A DNA stretch of 12,609 bases, from assembly GCA_016191895.1 (NCBI GenBank), contig JACPVD010000365.1, positions 1-12,609 of the forward strand, given 5' to 3'. The first letter of the stretch is position 1. Each line of letters starts with the position of its first letter. Origin of the DNA: Chloroflexota bacterium (GTDB lineage: Bacteria; Chloroflexota; Anaerolineae; Anaerolineales; Villigracilaceae). The translations under genes and the position numbers were made by a program. The notes under the pieces were generated by a model, which saw only the letters and a program-made list of their open reading frames with translations, had not been told where the DNA came from and did not search any database. This document shows positions 12,501-12,609 of this stretch, one piece after another.

Positions 12501-12599
12501 GGTGTCGAGACCACCACTGATGGGTTTACTTTTCATTTCAGGTTTGCATCTCACTGTTGGTCTCGATGCGGCGGAACGAACGCCGCCTACTCGACCAAC
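12501..12599. repeat. Palindromic repeat region (TCGAGACCA / TGGTCTCGA) at the window end
   Basis: In the 143-base stretch after dgkA, TCGAGACCA (12504-12512) is the exact complement of TGGTCTCGA (12558-12566). The right side also folds by itself: GTTGGTC (12556-12562) with GACCAAC (12593-12599), and inside GCGGCG with CGCCGC around GAACGAA. The GGTCTCGATGCGGCG...CCTACTCGACCAA layout resembles a palindromic repeat I recall from intergenic regions of many bacteria. I see no gene here, and no T run that would make it a clear terminator. Confidence 0.65.
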
Positions 12600-12609
12600 G
12601 GATAATCCC

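Overview
The window looks like a piece of a bacterial chromosome. It is protein-dense and GC-rich, with both Shine-Dalgarno-led genes and genes whose -10 box lies directly against the ATG. From the overall protein flavour (NuoL/M/N, PgpH, a PduO-type transferase, a DUF554 membrane protein) and the many dispersed palindromes in the spacers, I infer a Chloroflexota bacterium, probably of the Anaerolineae. No marker gene in the window proves that. The nucleotide stretch 1-119 is coding (it continues nuoL), not intergenic.

Layout. (1) 1-4155, plus strand: the 3' part of nuoL, then complete nuoM and nuoN, the three antiporter-like proton-pumping subunits of respiratory complex I. Both spacers (nuoL/nuoM and nuoM/nuoN) hold a GTTGAAG-type heptad repeat that folds back on itself. 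A 19-bp perfect hairpin ends the operon at 4165-4205. (2) 4228-5824, an accessory patch. A minus-strand RelE/ParE-type toxin with a small acidic antitoxin lies head-to-head with a plus-strand pair: a small winged-helix protein and an AbiEii-like nucleotidyltransferase. Between them is a strongly structured stretch: a 13-bp inverted repeat enclosing three smaller palindromes, then another hairpin, then two 17-bp palindromes exactly 21 bp apart directly in front of the winged-helix gene. (3) 5854-6008: a tRNA-Lys(CTT) with its own consensus promoter and a 14-bp terminator that can serve both strands. (4) 6061-8147, minus strand: an M23 endopeptidase with an SH3-like tail, a DUF554 membrane protein, and a PduO-type cobalamin adenosyltransferase; the last two are 3 bases apart. 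(5) 8195-8818, plus strand: a Het-C/zinc phospholipase C-like protein, divergent from the cobalamin gene, with back-to-back TATAAT boxes between them. (6) 8992-12466, plus strand: yqeY, pgpH, ybeY and dgkA. This follows the order known from Firmicutes (yqeY ... phoH-pgpH-ybeY-dgkA) without phoH.

How the genes work together: nuoLMN form the membrane arm of a proton-pumping NADH (or other donor) dehydrogenase. pgpH-ybeY-dgkA overlap or nearly touch and are probably one transcript linking c-di-AMP turnover, ribosome/16S rRNA maturation and lipid carrier phosphorylation. The two small bicistronic modules at 4228-5824 both have toxin-antitoxin architecture.

The most interesting items are the minimal AbiE-like pair with its twin operators, the nested-palindrome element between the two modules, three genes with apparent leaderless promoters, and at least four kinds of dispersed palindromic repeat in the spacers. 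All spacers are shorter than about 300 bases, and what they hold is listed below.
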